DNA of 26,419 bases from Chromera velia (Eukaryota > Sar > Chromeraceae), in NCBI GenBank assembly GCA_018398765.1, contig JAHBMJ010000341.1:1-26419 (forward strand), given 5' to 3'. Under the pieces are notes generated by a model. It did not search any database, had not been told where the DNA came from, and was given only the letters and a program-made list of their open reading frames with translations. Made by a program: the position numbers and the translations under genes. Below, piece by piece: positions 10,001 to 20,254 of the stretch (its first letter is position 1; each line of letters begins with the position of its first letter).

Positions 10001-10323
10001 CTTATGATGAAGTCGGGATTGCGTCAACCCTAGGCCAAACGAAGGCCAAAACTTCGACTACAGTCTCCGCAAGGTGCAGACAACTGAAGAAGATAATTGC
10101 TTTTGATCCCAACGCAACAAGCTCCTTGAACGCGAAGGTCAAGTTGAACAACCAGGAGGCGACGCTTGCCAGGGAGTTGAACAAATTTGCTGCTACCATC
10201 CTTTGCCAGCTGCCGGAGTCTTTGGAGAGGCTGGGGAAAGGCGACACTCCGCAGAATTCTGAGCAGTCCTCAACTAATTCTCTGCGATCAGCTCGATCCT
10301 ATTCCAGCCCAGGATCCTGTTAG
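10001..10323 (+). CDS. Probable 3' exon of an unrecognised gene
   Basis: A pyrimidine-rich acceptor ending TTGCAG at 10000 opens a 106-codon frame to TAG at 10321-10323. It begins YDEVGIASTLGQTKAK, continues with a basic helix (CRQLKKIIAFDP) and an amphipathic segment (LARELNKFAATILCQLPESL), and ends Ser-rich. The frame needs one base from an upstream exon. The gene at 9364 is the natural partner because it is same-strand and only 160 bp away, but the exact donor is unresolved. No family is recognised. Confidence 0.4.
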
Positions 10324-10447
10324 AAGCGTTGCATCAAAGCAGCATTTTTGCAGAACCCTGGTTGGGGCGATTCGTCCTAATCGTTTAATTACTTTACAAA
10401 CCCCACCAGCCCCGTCATTCCTCATGTTCCGTGCGACGCAAAACGAG

Positions 10448-11328
10448 TGTGTTTAATCAGGGACACTGTCACACTTTACCTTGGTAAGGCGAATACCACT
10501 ATTCGAGAATCTTTAAAGAGGTATCGGATAGTATTATATTAAAAAATGTCTAGAAAAATGTAAGAAATATTACAGAAATCAATCACTCAATCAATCAATC
10601 AATCAATCAACCAATCAATCAATGTATTAGAAATTTTATAAAAATAATAAGTCCCTTGCCCCACCTACCGTCTGACGGATCGATGCATATGAAAATGAAT
10701 GTAGTATGAAAAGAATTAAAAAAGATGATATAGAAAACTTGATTATTAAAAAAAATCTGGTTTAAGACTCTAGATAATTTCTTGTACAAAAAAATTTTGT
10801 TGGAAATAATATAAAAATTCTTTCATTATAAATTCTCGGTCGGCATTAATATCTAGCTAAGAAATTAGAATTTTTACTCTTTGATAGGAAAACCTAAGTT
10901 ACAAGGCTAAGTTAAAATAAAAAAATTAAAAGTTAAGATTTACTACCATTTAGCGCTTCCGCTAGAGCTTCCGATTGATCGAAATGCACATTTAACATTG
11001 AGATTTATCTTAAATATTTAAGTGATATCGAAAATATCCTCAATGCTTAGCCTAACCATGTCCCTAGCCGTGTCCATATTGTAAACTTGGGGCCTCCCCT
11101 CAAACGTTAGCTCAAACGCCCTCAAATATTTAACCATATATTACCCCCCAATTTTTTAAAGAGTTGTAAAACCTCTATTATAAACTCTAGAATGAAATTT
11201 TAAAAAAAATCACTGAAAAAATATTCTATAAAAATTTACTGTAGAAAATACTATCTTAACGGCAATTTAACGCTACTCAAATACGTACTGACATATAAAG
11301 GTTGAAATTCTTTGGCATATGCATTCTA
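10448..11328. other. AT-rich intergenic block with an (AATC)n repeat, no gene seen
   Basis: Composition is strongly AT-rich, with an AATC tandem repeat at about 10577-10622. No frame of useful length or texture is present. It separates the + strand pieces ending at 10323 from the convergent 3' end of SDA1. Transcripts from both sides would terminate here; no specific terminator or polyadenylation signal could be assigned. Confidence 0.6.
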
Positions 11329-11572
11329 GAGCACACTTCATGATTCATGTTGGCAGCATACACACACAGTGCTCAAAATCTAGTTCAAAACAGTACATTG
11401 GCGTGCCCAGACTCAGATTGTTAAGTTCGACCCCAGCTTCAGAGGGATGGCTACTGTCCGCGCAAAGGGCCCAGTGGGTTGCAGTCCCAACCGTTAAACA
11501 AGGACTTGGACATGCAGTGGAGCCTGGAATGGCTCGATTTCCACACTCATCCATACTCATCCTCTCCTCCGT
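11329..11572 (+). repeat. Diverged dispersed repeat, copy B, overlapping the SDA1 stop codon
   Basis: This segment matches 5686-5935 in ordered blocks. It covers the SDA1 3' flank and the last codons of SDA1 (stop at 11557-11559). Either the SDA1 3' flank was copied to the left locus, or an element inserted at the gene's end and now supplies its last residues. The word AGTTCGACCCC near 11424 resembles a tRNA B box but lacks a matching A box. Confidence 0.55.
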
Positions 11573-14500
11573 TTTTGTTTGCCACCCTTCTTCACCTTCA
11601 GATTTTTGATGTGCGCACGCAGGCTCTTCAGCTTGGACTGCACATCTGCCTTCTTCTTGTTCTGAAGGGCGGTCTTCTGCACGGATTCAAATAGGAGAGA
11701 AGAATATAAACTGTCAACAACGAACAGCTCAGAAGAATGTTAGACAGAGTAATATTTGTGTAAACACTGTGGTCACGAGTACATGAGTGACAGCACAAAA
11801 AGAAAAAAAATAAACTATCAGTGTGAAAGATAAAGACGCTGGGCTCCTTCTCGTGCTTTTGTGCGGCAGAGTTGACTGCCGTATCCCTTCCCCTCCCTCT
11901 CTGCTGACTGACCTGTCTGATCATGGACATGGGCTTTGACCTTCTCTTCACGCTCTCTGGAAGAGAATGGGGTGCGCCCTTGATCTTCGACTGGTACTTT
12001 CCCCTCCCCTCCCTCCCCTCCTTCACTGCAGCGAGGCGTTCCTCCTTCGAGGCCTTCTTCTTCTTTGCACGGCTCATGAGGGAATCAGGACGCACCTGCA
12101 AGAGAAAACGACAAAAGAGGAAGGTAAAGAGGAAGAAGAAGAAGAAGAAGGAGAAGAAGAAGAAGCTGGAGAAGCAGAAGAAGCAGAAGAAGAAGAAGCA
12201 GAAGAAGCAGAAGAAGAAGCAGAAGAAGAAGCAGAAGAAGAAGAAGCAGAAGAAGAAGAAGAAGCAGAAGAAGAAGAAGAAGAAGCAGAAGCAGAAGAAG
12301 CAGAAGAAGAAGAAGCAGAAGAAGCAGAAGCAGAAGAAGCAGAAGCAGAAGAAGCAGAAGAAGCAGCTTCTAGCAGAAGAAGCAGAAAAAGAAGAAGAAG
12401 AAGAAGAAGCAGAAGAAGAAGCAGAAGAACAAACAGAAGAACAAGCAAAAGAACAAGCAGAAGAACAAGCAGAAGAACAAGCAGAAGAACAAGCAGAAGA
12501 AGAAGAAGAAGAAGAAGCAGAAGAACAAACAGAAGAACAAGCAAAAGAACAAGCAGAAGAACAAGCAGAAGAACAAGCAGAAGAACAAGCAGAAGAAGAA
12601 GCAGAAGAAGAAGCAGGAGAAGAAGAAGCTGGAGAAGCAGAAGAAGCAGAAGAAGAAGCAGAAGAAGCAGAAGAAGAAGCAGAAGAAGAAGCAGAAGAAG
12701 AAGAAGCAGAAGAAGAAGAAGAAGCAGAAGAAGAAGAAGCAGAAGAAGCAGCTTCTAGCAGAAGAAGCAGAAGAAGCAGAAGAGGCAGAAGAAGAAGAAG
12801 AAGAAGAAGAAGCAGAAGAAGAAGAAGCAGAAGAAGAAGCAGAAGAACAAACAGAAGAACAAGCAAAAGAACAAGCAGAAGAACAAGCAGAAGAACAAGA
12901 AGAAGAAGAAGCAGCTTCTAGCAGAAGAAGCAGAAGAAGCAGAAGAGGCAGAAGAAGCAGAAGAAGAAGAAGAAGAAGCAGAACAAGCAGAAGAAGAAGA
13001 AGAAGAAGAAGAAGAAGAAGAAGCAGAAGAGGCAGAAGAAGCAGAAGAAGAAGATTAAGAAGAAGAAGAAGAAGCAGAAGAAGAAGAAGAAGAAGCAGCT
13101 TCTAGCAGAAGAAGCAGCAGAAGAAGAAGAAGAAGAAGAAGCAGAAGAAGAAGAAGAAGAAGAAGAAGAAGCAGAAGAAGCAGAAGAGGCAGAAGAAGCA
13201 GAAGAAGAAGAAGAAGAAGAAGAAGAAGAAGCAGAACAAGCAGAAGAAGAAGAAGAAGAAGAAGAAGCAGAAGAGGCAGAAGAAGCAGAAGAAGCAGAAG
13301 AAGAAGAAGAAGAAGCAGAAGAAGCAGAAGAAGAAGAAGAAGAAGAAGAAGAAGCAGAAGAAGAAGCAGAAGAACAAACAGAAGAACAAGCAAAAGAACA
13401 AGCAGAAGAACAAGCAGAAGAAGAAGAAGAAGAAGAAGAAGAAGAAGCAGAAGAAGCAGAAGAAGCAGAAGGGGCAGAAGAAGCAGAAGAAGCAGAAGAA
13501 GCAGAAGAGGCAGAAGAAGCAGAAGAAGAAGAAGAAGAAGAAGAAGAAGAAGCAGAAGAAGCAGAAGAAGCAGAAGAAGAAGAAGAAGAAGCAGAAGAAG
13601 CAGAAGAAGAAGAAGGAGAAGAAGAAAAGAAGAAGAAGAAGAAGAAGAACAACAACAACAACAAGAAAATGGCTTAAAGGGAGGGTAAAACAAGCGTCCG
13701 ACGACTTTGGGCAGCAAGGAAAAGGGTATTAGAGATGTGATGCGGCATACGTCACCGCATCGAACCTGTCTTCCGTAACCAAATCGATAAGACATCGAAT
13801 CGTCTGCTCAGTCGTTTTCCCTTGCATTGTTGTATCCTTTTCCATCCCCAATGATTCTCTCTCAAGAGGCCTCTACATGTGAAGAGCCGTGAAAGGCAAG
13901 AACCAGGCTGACCGCATCAACTCCAACGAAGTTTTCGTTCTTCTTCCTTTCCCTTGCGGTCTTTGTGTGGAGCATAGCCTCATCCTCAGAATCCATCTCC
14001 TCGTCTGATGACTCCTCGCTTTCTTCCTCACTCTCATCTTCTTCCTCTGATTCCTCCTGGTCCTCCTCTGCATCTGCGTCCATTCGGATCTTCTCAATCA
14101 CTCGTGCTCTCTCCTCTGCCTCAACACGCTTGCGCTTGGCTGCTCCCATCGCACGCAAACTCTCTTCCTTCAACTGAAGCTTTCTGATTTTCTCAAAATC
14201 CTCTGGACCCAAAAGTTCCGTCATTGAAAGCAACTGGGCCTCCGATGACGCTGTGCGTTTGGAACGCTCGTCTGCCTCTCGTCTTGCCTCTCTATCTGCC
14301 GCCGTCTCTCTGCCTGGACCGTCATCCATCCCTCCCTCTTCATCTTCCTTCTCCTTCTTGGCCTTCTTTGCAGCAGGGGGAGTCACTTTCACCCCCTCCT
14401 CGTCCTCTCCATCCTCCTCCTCCTCGTCGTCGTCTTCAGACTCATCGCCTTCATCCTCCTCGTCTGCCTCTTCCCCCTCCTCAACCTCCTCTGCTTCATC

Positions 14501-17500
14501 CAGATCCATTCCGTCAAGATCCAAATCCTCCTCCTCCTCGTCCTCATCCTCAGAAACCCCCCCCTCACTCCCATCAGAATCCATCTCCTCATCCCTCATC
14601 ACACTCCCCTCACCCCCTTGCTGGCGTCTCTTCCCTGCCTCCTCCCTCAACGCCTCCCTCAACATTTTCTTCTGGGCAACCAACTCCAGGCCAGCGACTG
14701 AGGTGGCAACTTTGGAGGCGCCAAAAGACGGACGCTGCGGTAGAAGAGAGGAATGGGAGACAAATCAAAAAAGCTCGAGTCATCTGAAGGATCTTCTGCC
14801 TTTCTTCTGGAAGTGCTTTGTATCATTCATGAACGCAAAAAAGCTTCGCATGTTTGAAAGACACATATTGTAACCGCTTGAAACGGAGCAAGGAAGACAG
14901 CACGAAATTTGAAGCAGAGAGGCTCAACGTTCCAATCGCTTCTCGTCAAACAGGCAAAACAAACCCTCGCTCGCACACCCTGCGAACTGTCGCTGTCTTC
15001 ACTCCCTCCCCCCTCCCCCCTTTCCCCCCTCTGACCTTCTCATCTCCCTCTGTCCCCTGGAGTAGTAGGCTCGCGTCCTTTCCTCTGAGGCTTCTGTGGA
15101 GGGCCTGAGGGTTGACGTCTCTGAAGAGGTTGATCAGAGACTTCACCGCCACCTGGACTGATTTGTCCTTCACGTCGCGAAACCCAGTCAGGTCAGTCAG
15201 CATGTCGTCATCCACAGCCTGCACATGTGAACAGCGTTACATGCATATGCGTACTGTGTGCATGAATGCTTTAAGATTGGGGCAACTTTTGCCGCCCAGG
15301 GACATGCGGAGAGAGAAAAGAAAAGGGGACAAGAAGGTCATGATGAGACGGCAACAGAAAAGAAGAACGGGGGAACTTGCAGAGACAGACGACGAGACAA
15401 TACACAAAGAGAGGGGGGGGAAGGGAAGAGAGAGGGAGAGTGAAGACCCACCAAGGGAGAACGAGCACAAATTTCGCGAATCTGCAAGCAGAGAGGGGAG
15501 GACAAAACAGAAGGCACACGTGATGTCGAGATTATGGAAGGGATGCCCATGCAACAGGACAGGAACAAAAGAAAATGCAAAAGAAAAAGAGCAAGACACG
15601 GAGGTGTATGCAAGACTCCGGGATGAGTCCGTGTTCCAAAAGCTCGTCATACATACTATATACACATATACACACACATATATAGGTATGAATACAGAGA
15701 GAGAGAGGGGGGGGCGGGGNNNNNNNNNNNNNNNNNNNNNNNNNNNNNNNNNNNNNNNNNNNNNNNNNNNNNNNNNNNNNNNNNNNNNNNNNNNNNNNNN
15801 NNNNNNNNNNNNNNNNNNNNNNNNNNNNNNNNNNNNNNNNNNNNNNNNNNNNNNNNNNNNNNNNNNNNNNNNNNNNNNNNNNNNNNNNNNNNNNNNNNNN
15901 NNNNNNNNNNNNNNNNNNNNNNNNNNNNNNNNNNNNNNNNNNNNNNNNNNNNNNNNNNNNNNNNNNNNNNNNNNNNNNNNNNNNNNNNNNNNNNNNNNNN
16001 NNNNNNNNNNNNNNNNNNNNNNNNNNNNNNNNNNNNNNNNNNNNNNNNNNNNNNNNNNNNNNNNNNNNNNNNNNNNNNNNNNNNNNNNNNNNNNNNNNNN
16101 NNNNNNNNNNNNNNNNNNNNNNNNNNNNNNNNNNNNNNNNNNNNNNNNNNNNNNNNNNNNNNNNNNNNNNNNNNNNNNNNNNNNNNNNNNNNNNNNNNNN
16201 NNNNNNNNNNNNNNNNNNNNNNNNNNNNNNNNNNNNNNNNNNNNNNNNNNNNNNNNNNNNNNNNNNNNNNNNNNNNNNNNNNNNNNNNNNNNNNNNNNNN
16301 NNNNNNNNNNNNNNNNNNNNNNNNNNNNNNNNNNNNNNNNNNNNNNNNNNNNNNNNNNNNNNNNNNNNNNNNNNNNNNNNNNNNNNNNNNNNNNNNNNNN
16401 NNNNNNNNNNNNNNNNNNNGGGGCATTTTCTCTAATTGGGGTGAGTATTAGAGATACATGAACAAAGAAACCGGGGGAGAAGAGGAGTTGCCTGCGTCCC
16501 ACTCACCGCGTTGAGTCCGACAGCAATGACCGAGGGGTGTTGACTCTCCGACACAAAATTTTGGGTGATTGTTTTGGTCACAGGAATCAGCTGCAGACAA
16601 CAAGGAAACAATCAATTCAGTCCACCCTTCTTCTGAGAGGAAACGCAACATGGGCGGGCCGGGTCTCCCCATCATCTACCTACCTACCTCCCTACCTATC
16701 ATCCTGCATGCCTACGGGTACACCTACCTTTCCGCTTGTCTGTCTGTGTATCCCTTTATGAGTGAGCGTTCAGGCAGATCCACCACCGTCGCTAAAATCT
16801 GTACGCGACATGCTTCATGTACCGTTTTGGAGAAAACAGGACTCTGGCTGGTTTTCTCTCCACGCAGTGGGTCTTTTAGAAGTCAGGGAAGGAGGGATGG
16901 AAGGAAGCATGGATGAAAGAAAACCACCGGAGAGAGACGAAAAAGCCCTGCACTGCCGTGTGTGAGAGGCCTTCTGCACGACTGAAGAGCATCCCTGACT
17001 TCCCTCTTGTCAGAGTAACCTCATCGGCAGAAACCAAACTGTGAGAAGAAAAGAAAAGAAAAGAGGAAGAAAGCTTCTTGTAGGAGGTGTCACTTCGCGG
17101 CTTCCCTGAGCTACGAAGTTCTGACTTGTGTATGCAGACCAACTTCAGAAGCCTCCCCCCTGCACCGACATACCTCCTCGGGCGGCACCAGCTCGTGGCA
17201 CCCCTGTGCGAGGCATGCGAGGACCTGGGTGACCTCTCGCTGGTGGGGGAACAGCAGCTTCTGCATGTGGGGGTAGAAGTTCAGAAGCACCAGCTTGTGA
17301 CGTCCAATCAGTCTGGAGACGACGTTCAGCAAGAGGAGACGGAACTTGAAAGGCTCGTGCCGTCCTGTCACACGACCTGCAGTGGGAGGGGGGAGGGTGT
17401 TGCCACTTGAGTTCCTTGCTCGCACTGAGACTGAAACTTCGGGTGAAATTTTGTTCGGCCAGAGGGGCAAGGAACGAGTTGGGGAAAAATGTCAATGAAG

Positions 17501-19718
17501 ATCACTGTAATGTTCGTCTCCTCTCTCTCCTGGATTCTCTGGTACTCGACTTCGATCAGGTTTTGACTGACTGAAAATCTGTTCTGCCAGACCGTGAGGG
17601 TCGTAGAGGACGTCCATAGCAGCAAAAGAGATCGTCGCCTCCATACCTGCATGTGGAGGGAGCAGGTTAACAGGGTTAGGGGGAAGAAGGGTAAGAATGC
17701 AGAAAGCCCAGCTTTCTGCCAGTTTTGATTTTCGTTTTTTGCGCGTGCAAAGGAGTAGTTTCGGCAGAAATGTGCAAGCATGTCTTGTTGTTTCGTCACA
17801 CACACACACACACGTGCGCGCGCGCGCGCGAGAGAGAGAGAGAGACTTCTTGGCTGCGGCCTCATCAGAAGGAAATTTCCGCCCATTGCACCAGGGAAAA
17901 CGTCCCCCCGCTTTCTTGCCCCACGACCAGGCTCCACGAATGCGGAGAGAATTTACAAATGCATCTACCTACCTACCTACCTACCTACCTACCTGATTTC
18001 TTCCTCGCTTTCCTCTTGGCGGCCTTCTCGACGGTTCCCTTCAATTTCTTGAGCTTCTTCTCTCTGCCTCGACTCTTTTTAGGTCCCATCAGATCCTTTG
18101 CGACCTTTCGGACCGTCTCTGCCTCGCCCTCTGATTCGGATTCCAGACGCTCAGCAGCGGAAGTCTGATCAAGAAGCAGGCAGAAGCAGGAAGGATTAAG
18201 ATGCTAATCACGAGAAGTACTGGGATATTGATCAGTCCACGATCCATTGCATTCGAAAGGTGTTTTGTGAAACAGAACCATAGCTCGAAGGTAAGGGGTG
18301 AAAAGGCATTTCCGTTCTGGGGACTTACGCGCCCTCCTTAAAGCGAAGACAGACAGAGACAGAAAGACAGAGAGACTACATCTTTCTCTCTTTCCCTCTT
18401 TCTGTTCCTCTGTTGCTGAGACAGACAGACAGACAAACAGGGAGAAAGACAGACAAACAGGGAGAAAGACAGACGTACAAGCATACAGATACACAGCGAC
18501 AGAAAGACAGACAGGCAGACAGACAGACAGACAGACAGACAGGCAGGCAGAAGGTCGGACAGACAAAGACAGAATGACATACTAGGTTGCCGAGAATGAA
18601 CTGGGCAGCGGCAGCGGCTGTCTTCAGGTCGGGAGCCAGGCACCCTGCCGCGACCATGTTCACTGTCTTCTCATCGATCCAGACCCTTCTCTTGTACAGC
18701 TCCACCATCACACCCAGGGCCCTCCTGGAGACGGCAGCGTCGGCATCCTTCATGTGGTCAAACAGAAAACTCTTTAACTCGGAATGGAGCTTCTGGTCCT
18801 TCTGTTTGACCCCCAGAGATGCGATATCTCGCACAACGTGCGTGTAGATCTGTTTCCGCAGTTCCTTATCTGGGCAACGGAACAAACGGAAGTACATGGG
18901 GAGGACCCTGCAGGGAACAGGACAAAAGATACGGAGCTAAGGGGCATGGGACAGGGAAGAGAAGAGATGAGAAGCGAGGCACACAGAAGAGAGGAGAAGA
19001 GAAGAGAGGAGAAGAGAAGAGAGGAGAAGGGAAGATCCGGGGAAGCGGAAAGAAGGATAATCAACGAAATAGATGTCGATAACCCCTCCTCATGTGCATT
19101 ATTAGGGCTCCGACTCACTCAGAGGGAAGATCTGTAAGAGGTGGCACAAGCCGGGGGGATAAGCAAGTAAGCACAATCCGATTGCAAGCCACTCACGTAA
19201 TATGTAACTAAGCTGCCTCCCAAGCAAGTCTTGTACGATTACTGCACGGTACATACACAAAGCCTGGCTGGCCCACCTGAGCGTACTGATTTGCTGGCGG
19301 TTTCGGAGGAGAATGAGGGCATTAACGAGGACTTCTCTCGTTCGGGGGTGGAGCATCGAGAAATGTTCCCCCAGAATGGCGAGAATCCTTTCGGCAAACC
19401 GCTCTCCCACATTGTTCGTGGGTGTCGTATAGCAAGGAGTGGTCTGCAAGGAGGGAGGGGCGGAGGGGGGGGTGACGAAGAGTGTATGGAAGGAGGAGAC
19501 GCTCAGCGTGCTCGTAACCGACTGACATGAGAGAGGAATGTGACCAGCTCGGAGAAGTGCTTTGCTGGTTTCTGTGGTCTGATTCGGAAGAGTTCCAGAG
19601 TGGAGTCGAAGTGCTGGTACTGCACGTCGAACTCGTGTCTGTAGGCCTCTGGGTCTCTCTTCACGTTGTTCTGGAGCTTCGGGAGAGACAGAGTCTTGTC
19701 CCGCGATCCAGAAGCCAT
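11557..19718 (-). CDS. SDA1: SDA1 homologue, 12 exons, 851 residues
   Basis: Exons 5' to 3' on the minus strand: 19718-19527, 19443-19277, 18907-18583, 18164-17993, 17646-17572, 17376-17174, 16590-16507, 15481-15452, 15218-15036, 14734-13913, 12095-11913, 11676-11557. All junctions are GT-AG and all phases agree. SDA1 is a nucleolar/nuclear factor for maturation and export of pre-60S ribosomal subunits. Family signatures include LPKLQNNVKRDPEAY (start), NALILLRNRQQIS, IYTHVV, VMVELYKRRVW, YDPHGLAEQIF, LLNFYPHMQKLLFPHQREVT, IREICARSPL (microexon), the acidic stretch and PEDFEKIRKLQ in exon 10, and KEERLAAVKEGREGRGKY in exon 11. The C-terminus is very basic, as in the family. Human SDA1 is somewhat shorter (about 690 residues); the extra length is mainly the acidic region. 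ATG 19718 fits the family start (GCAAGATGG context). The assembly gap is intronic (intron 7), so the coding sequence appears complete. The exon 2 acceptor is slightly uncertain (up to 7 extra residues compared with human). Confidence 0.95.
12107..13668 (-). repeat. GAA/GCA triplet array filling SDA1 intron 10
   Basis: About 1.55 kb is built almost wholly of GAA and GCA triplets on the + strand, so the SDA1 sense strand is TTC/TGC. The flanking intron is 13912-12096 (1817 bp), with donor GTCAGC and an acceptor ending TTGCAG. Higher-order markers recur: CAGCTTCTAGCAG at about 12364, 12749, 12912 and 13096, and a GAACAAACAGAAGAACAAGC block at about 12427, 12533, 12845 and 13372. All large open frames here (poly-Glu, poly-Ser, poly-Leu, poly-Phe) are products of the repeat. 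Confidence 0.95.
15452..15481 (-). other. 30-nt SDA1 microexon (exon 8)
   Basis: The sense strand reads ...GCTTGCAG, then 30 nt coding for IREICARSPL, then GTGGGT. The human protein has a near-identical 10-residue segment (IKEITARCPL) at this place. Exon 7 ends with GLNA in phase 0 and exon 9 starts AVDDDMLTDL in phase 0, so exactly these residues were missing. It lies outside the assembly gap. Confidence 0.92.
15720..16419. other. Assembly gap of 700 N inside SDA1 intron 7
   Basis: The gap is exactly 700 N, probably an estimated size. It is entered from a GA-then-G run (GAGAGAGAGGGGGGGGCGGGG) and left through GGGG. It lies between SDA1 exons 7 and 8. No coding sequence of SDA1 is needed from it. 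Confidence 0.95.
17797..17845 (-). repeat. (CA)n-(CG)n-(GA)n composite microsatellite in SDA1 intron 4
   Basis: CA, then CG, then GA dinucleotide repeats abut one another. The alternating CA/CG part is a classic potential Z-DNA former. The GA part gives CT repeats on the SDA1 sense strand. Confidence 0.9.
17965..17994 (-). repeat. (CTAC)n repeat that forms the SDA1 exon 4 donor
   Basis: On the sense strand the exon ends ...AAATCAG and the intron starts GTAGGTAGGTAGG, so the first repeat unit is the splice donor and later units offer alternative GT sites every 4 nt. A similar CTAC run lies in SDA1 intron 6 at about 16676-16703. Confidence 0.85.
18340..18570 (-). repeat. (GACA)n-type repeats in SDA1 intron 3
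   Basis: GACA/GGCA tetranucleotide repeats fill much of the 418-bp intron 18582-18165. The sense strand reads TGTC/TGCC and is therefore pyrimidine-biased. Frames through it are repeat shadows. Confidence 0.85.
18970..19035 (-). repeat. GAGAAGA-type purine repeat in SDA1 intron 2
   Basis: A GAGGAGAAGA-like repeat lies in intron 19276-18908. On the SDA1 sense strand it is a CT-rich tract. Confidence 0.8.
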
Positions 19719-20254
19719 CTTGCAAACTCGCCTTGCTTTCCTTCAGTAGACTCCCAACGACTTCGTGAGAGAAAAAAGAACAGATCTGACTGTCAGCCTC
19801 AACAGCGCGTTGCTCTGGTGGGGAAGTTTGTGTGATCCTTGGCTGAAAAGCATGTAGAGAGAAAATTAAGGTTGAAAGCCGATTCTGAGAACCGATTAGG
19901 TGCACGCTGTGCCGGGGCCTGCAAGGTGTTGGGGGTCGCGGTCTCCTTCCTGGGCCCCAGTGAGAGACGGCCGGCCATGCCAGGTGGTTTGAGCGTTTTG
20001 AGACGACCTCCTCTTCGCGCAGTTGTTTCCGAACCTCAACGATTCTGCTGTTTACACACTTCTTTTATGTCTGCTTCTTCAAAGTGTTTCCCCAGTGCTT
20101 CCTCAATGAGGGAACAGTTCACTCTTGTATGAGGTGCATGTGCGATTTTGACGTCTGAGGCGGCAATTTTGTGCGGAGTTTGGTCCTCAGTTCGACTCGA
20201 CTCGTGTTTTGAAATTAAGGCAGCTATCTTTGTCTTGTCCGAAGCTAGGAGAAG
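19719..20254. promoter_or_regulatory. Divergent intergenic region between SDA1 and the cyclin gene
   Basis: The two ATGs (19718 minus, 20255 plus) are 536 bp apart, so this stretch must hold both 5' UTRs and promoters unless upstream non-coding exons exist. No TATA-like box or strong motif could be assigned. In-frame TAG at 20246-20248 supports 20255 as the cyclin start if there is no upstream splicing. Confidence 0.6.

Noticed and set aside
11400..11440. tRNA-like B box (AGTTCGACCCC), which could mark a SINE
   Set aside because: There is no A box at the proper distance and the word is lost in the sister copy near 5830.
11628..13795. Very long open frames of poly-Glu/Lys, poly-Ser, poly-Leu and poly-Phe on both strands
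   Set aside because: They are products of the GAA/GCA triplet array within SDA1 intron 10; any frame of such a repeat stays open. SDA1 exons on both sides join in phase across it.
15112..16502. Frames of 421 and 449 codons across the N run
   Set aside because: They are open only because N codons cannot be stops.
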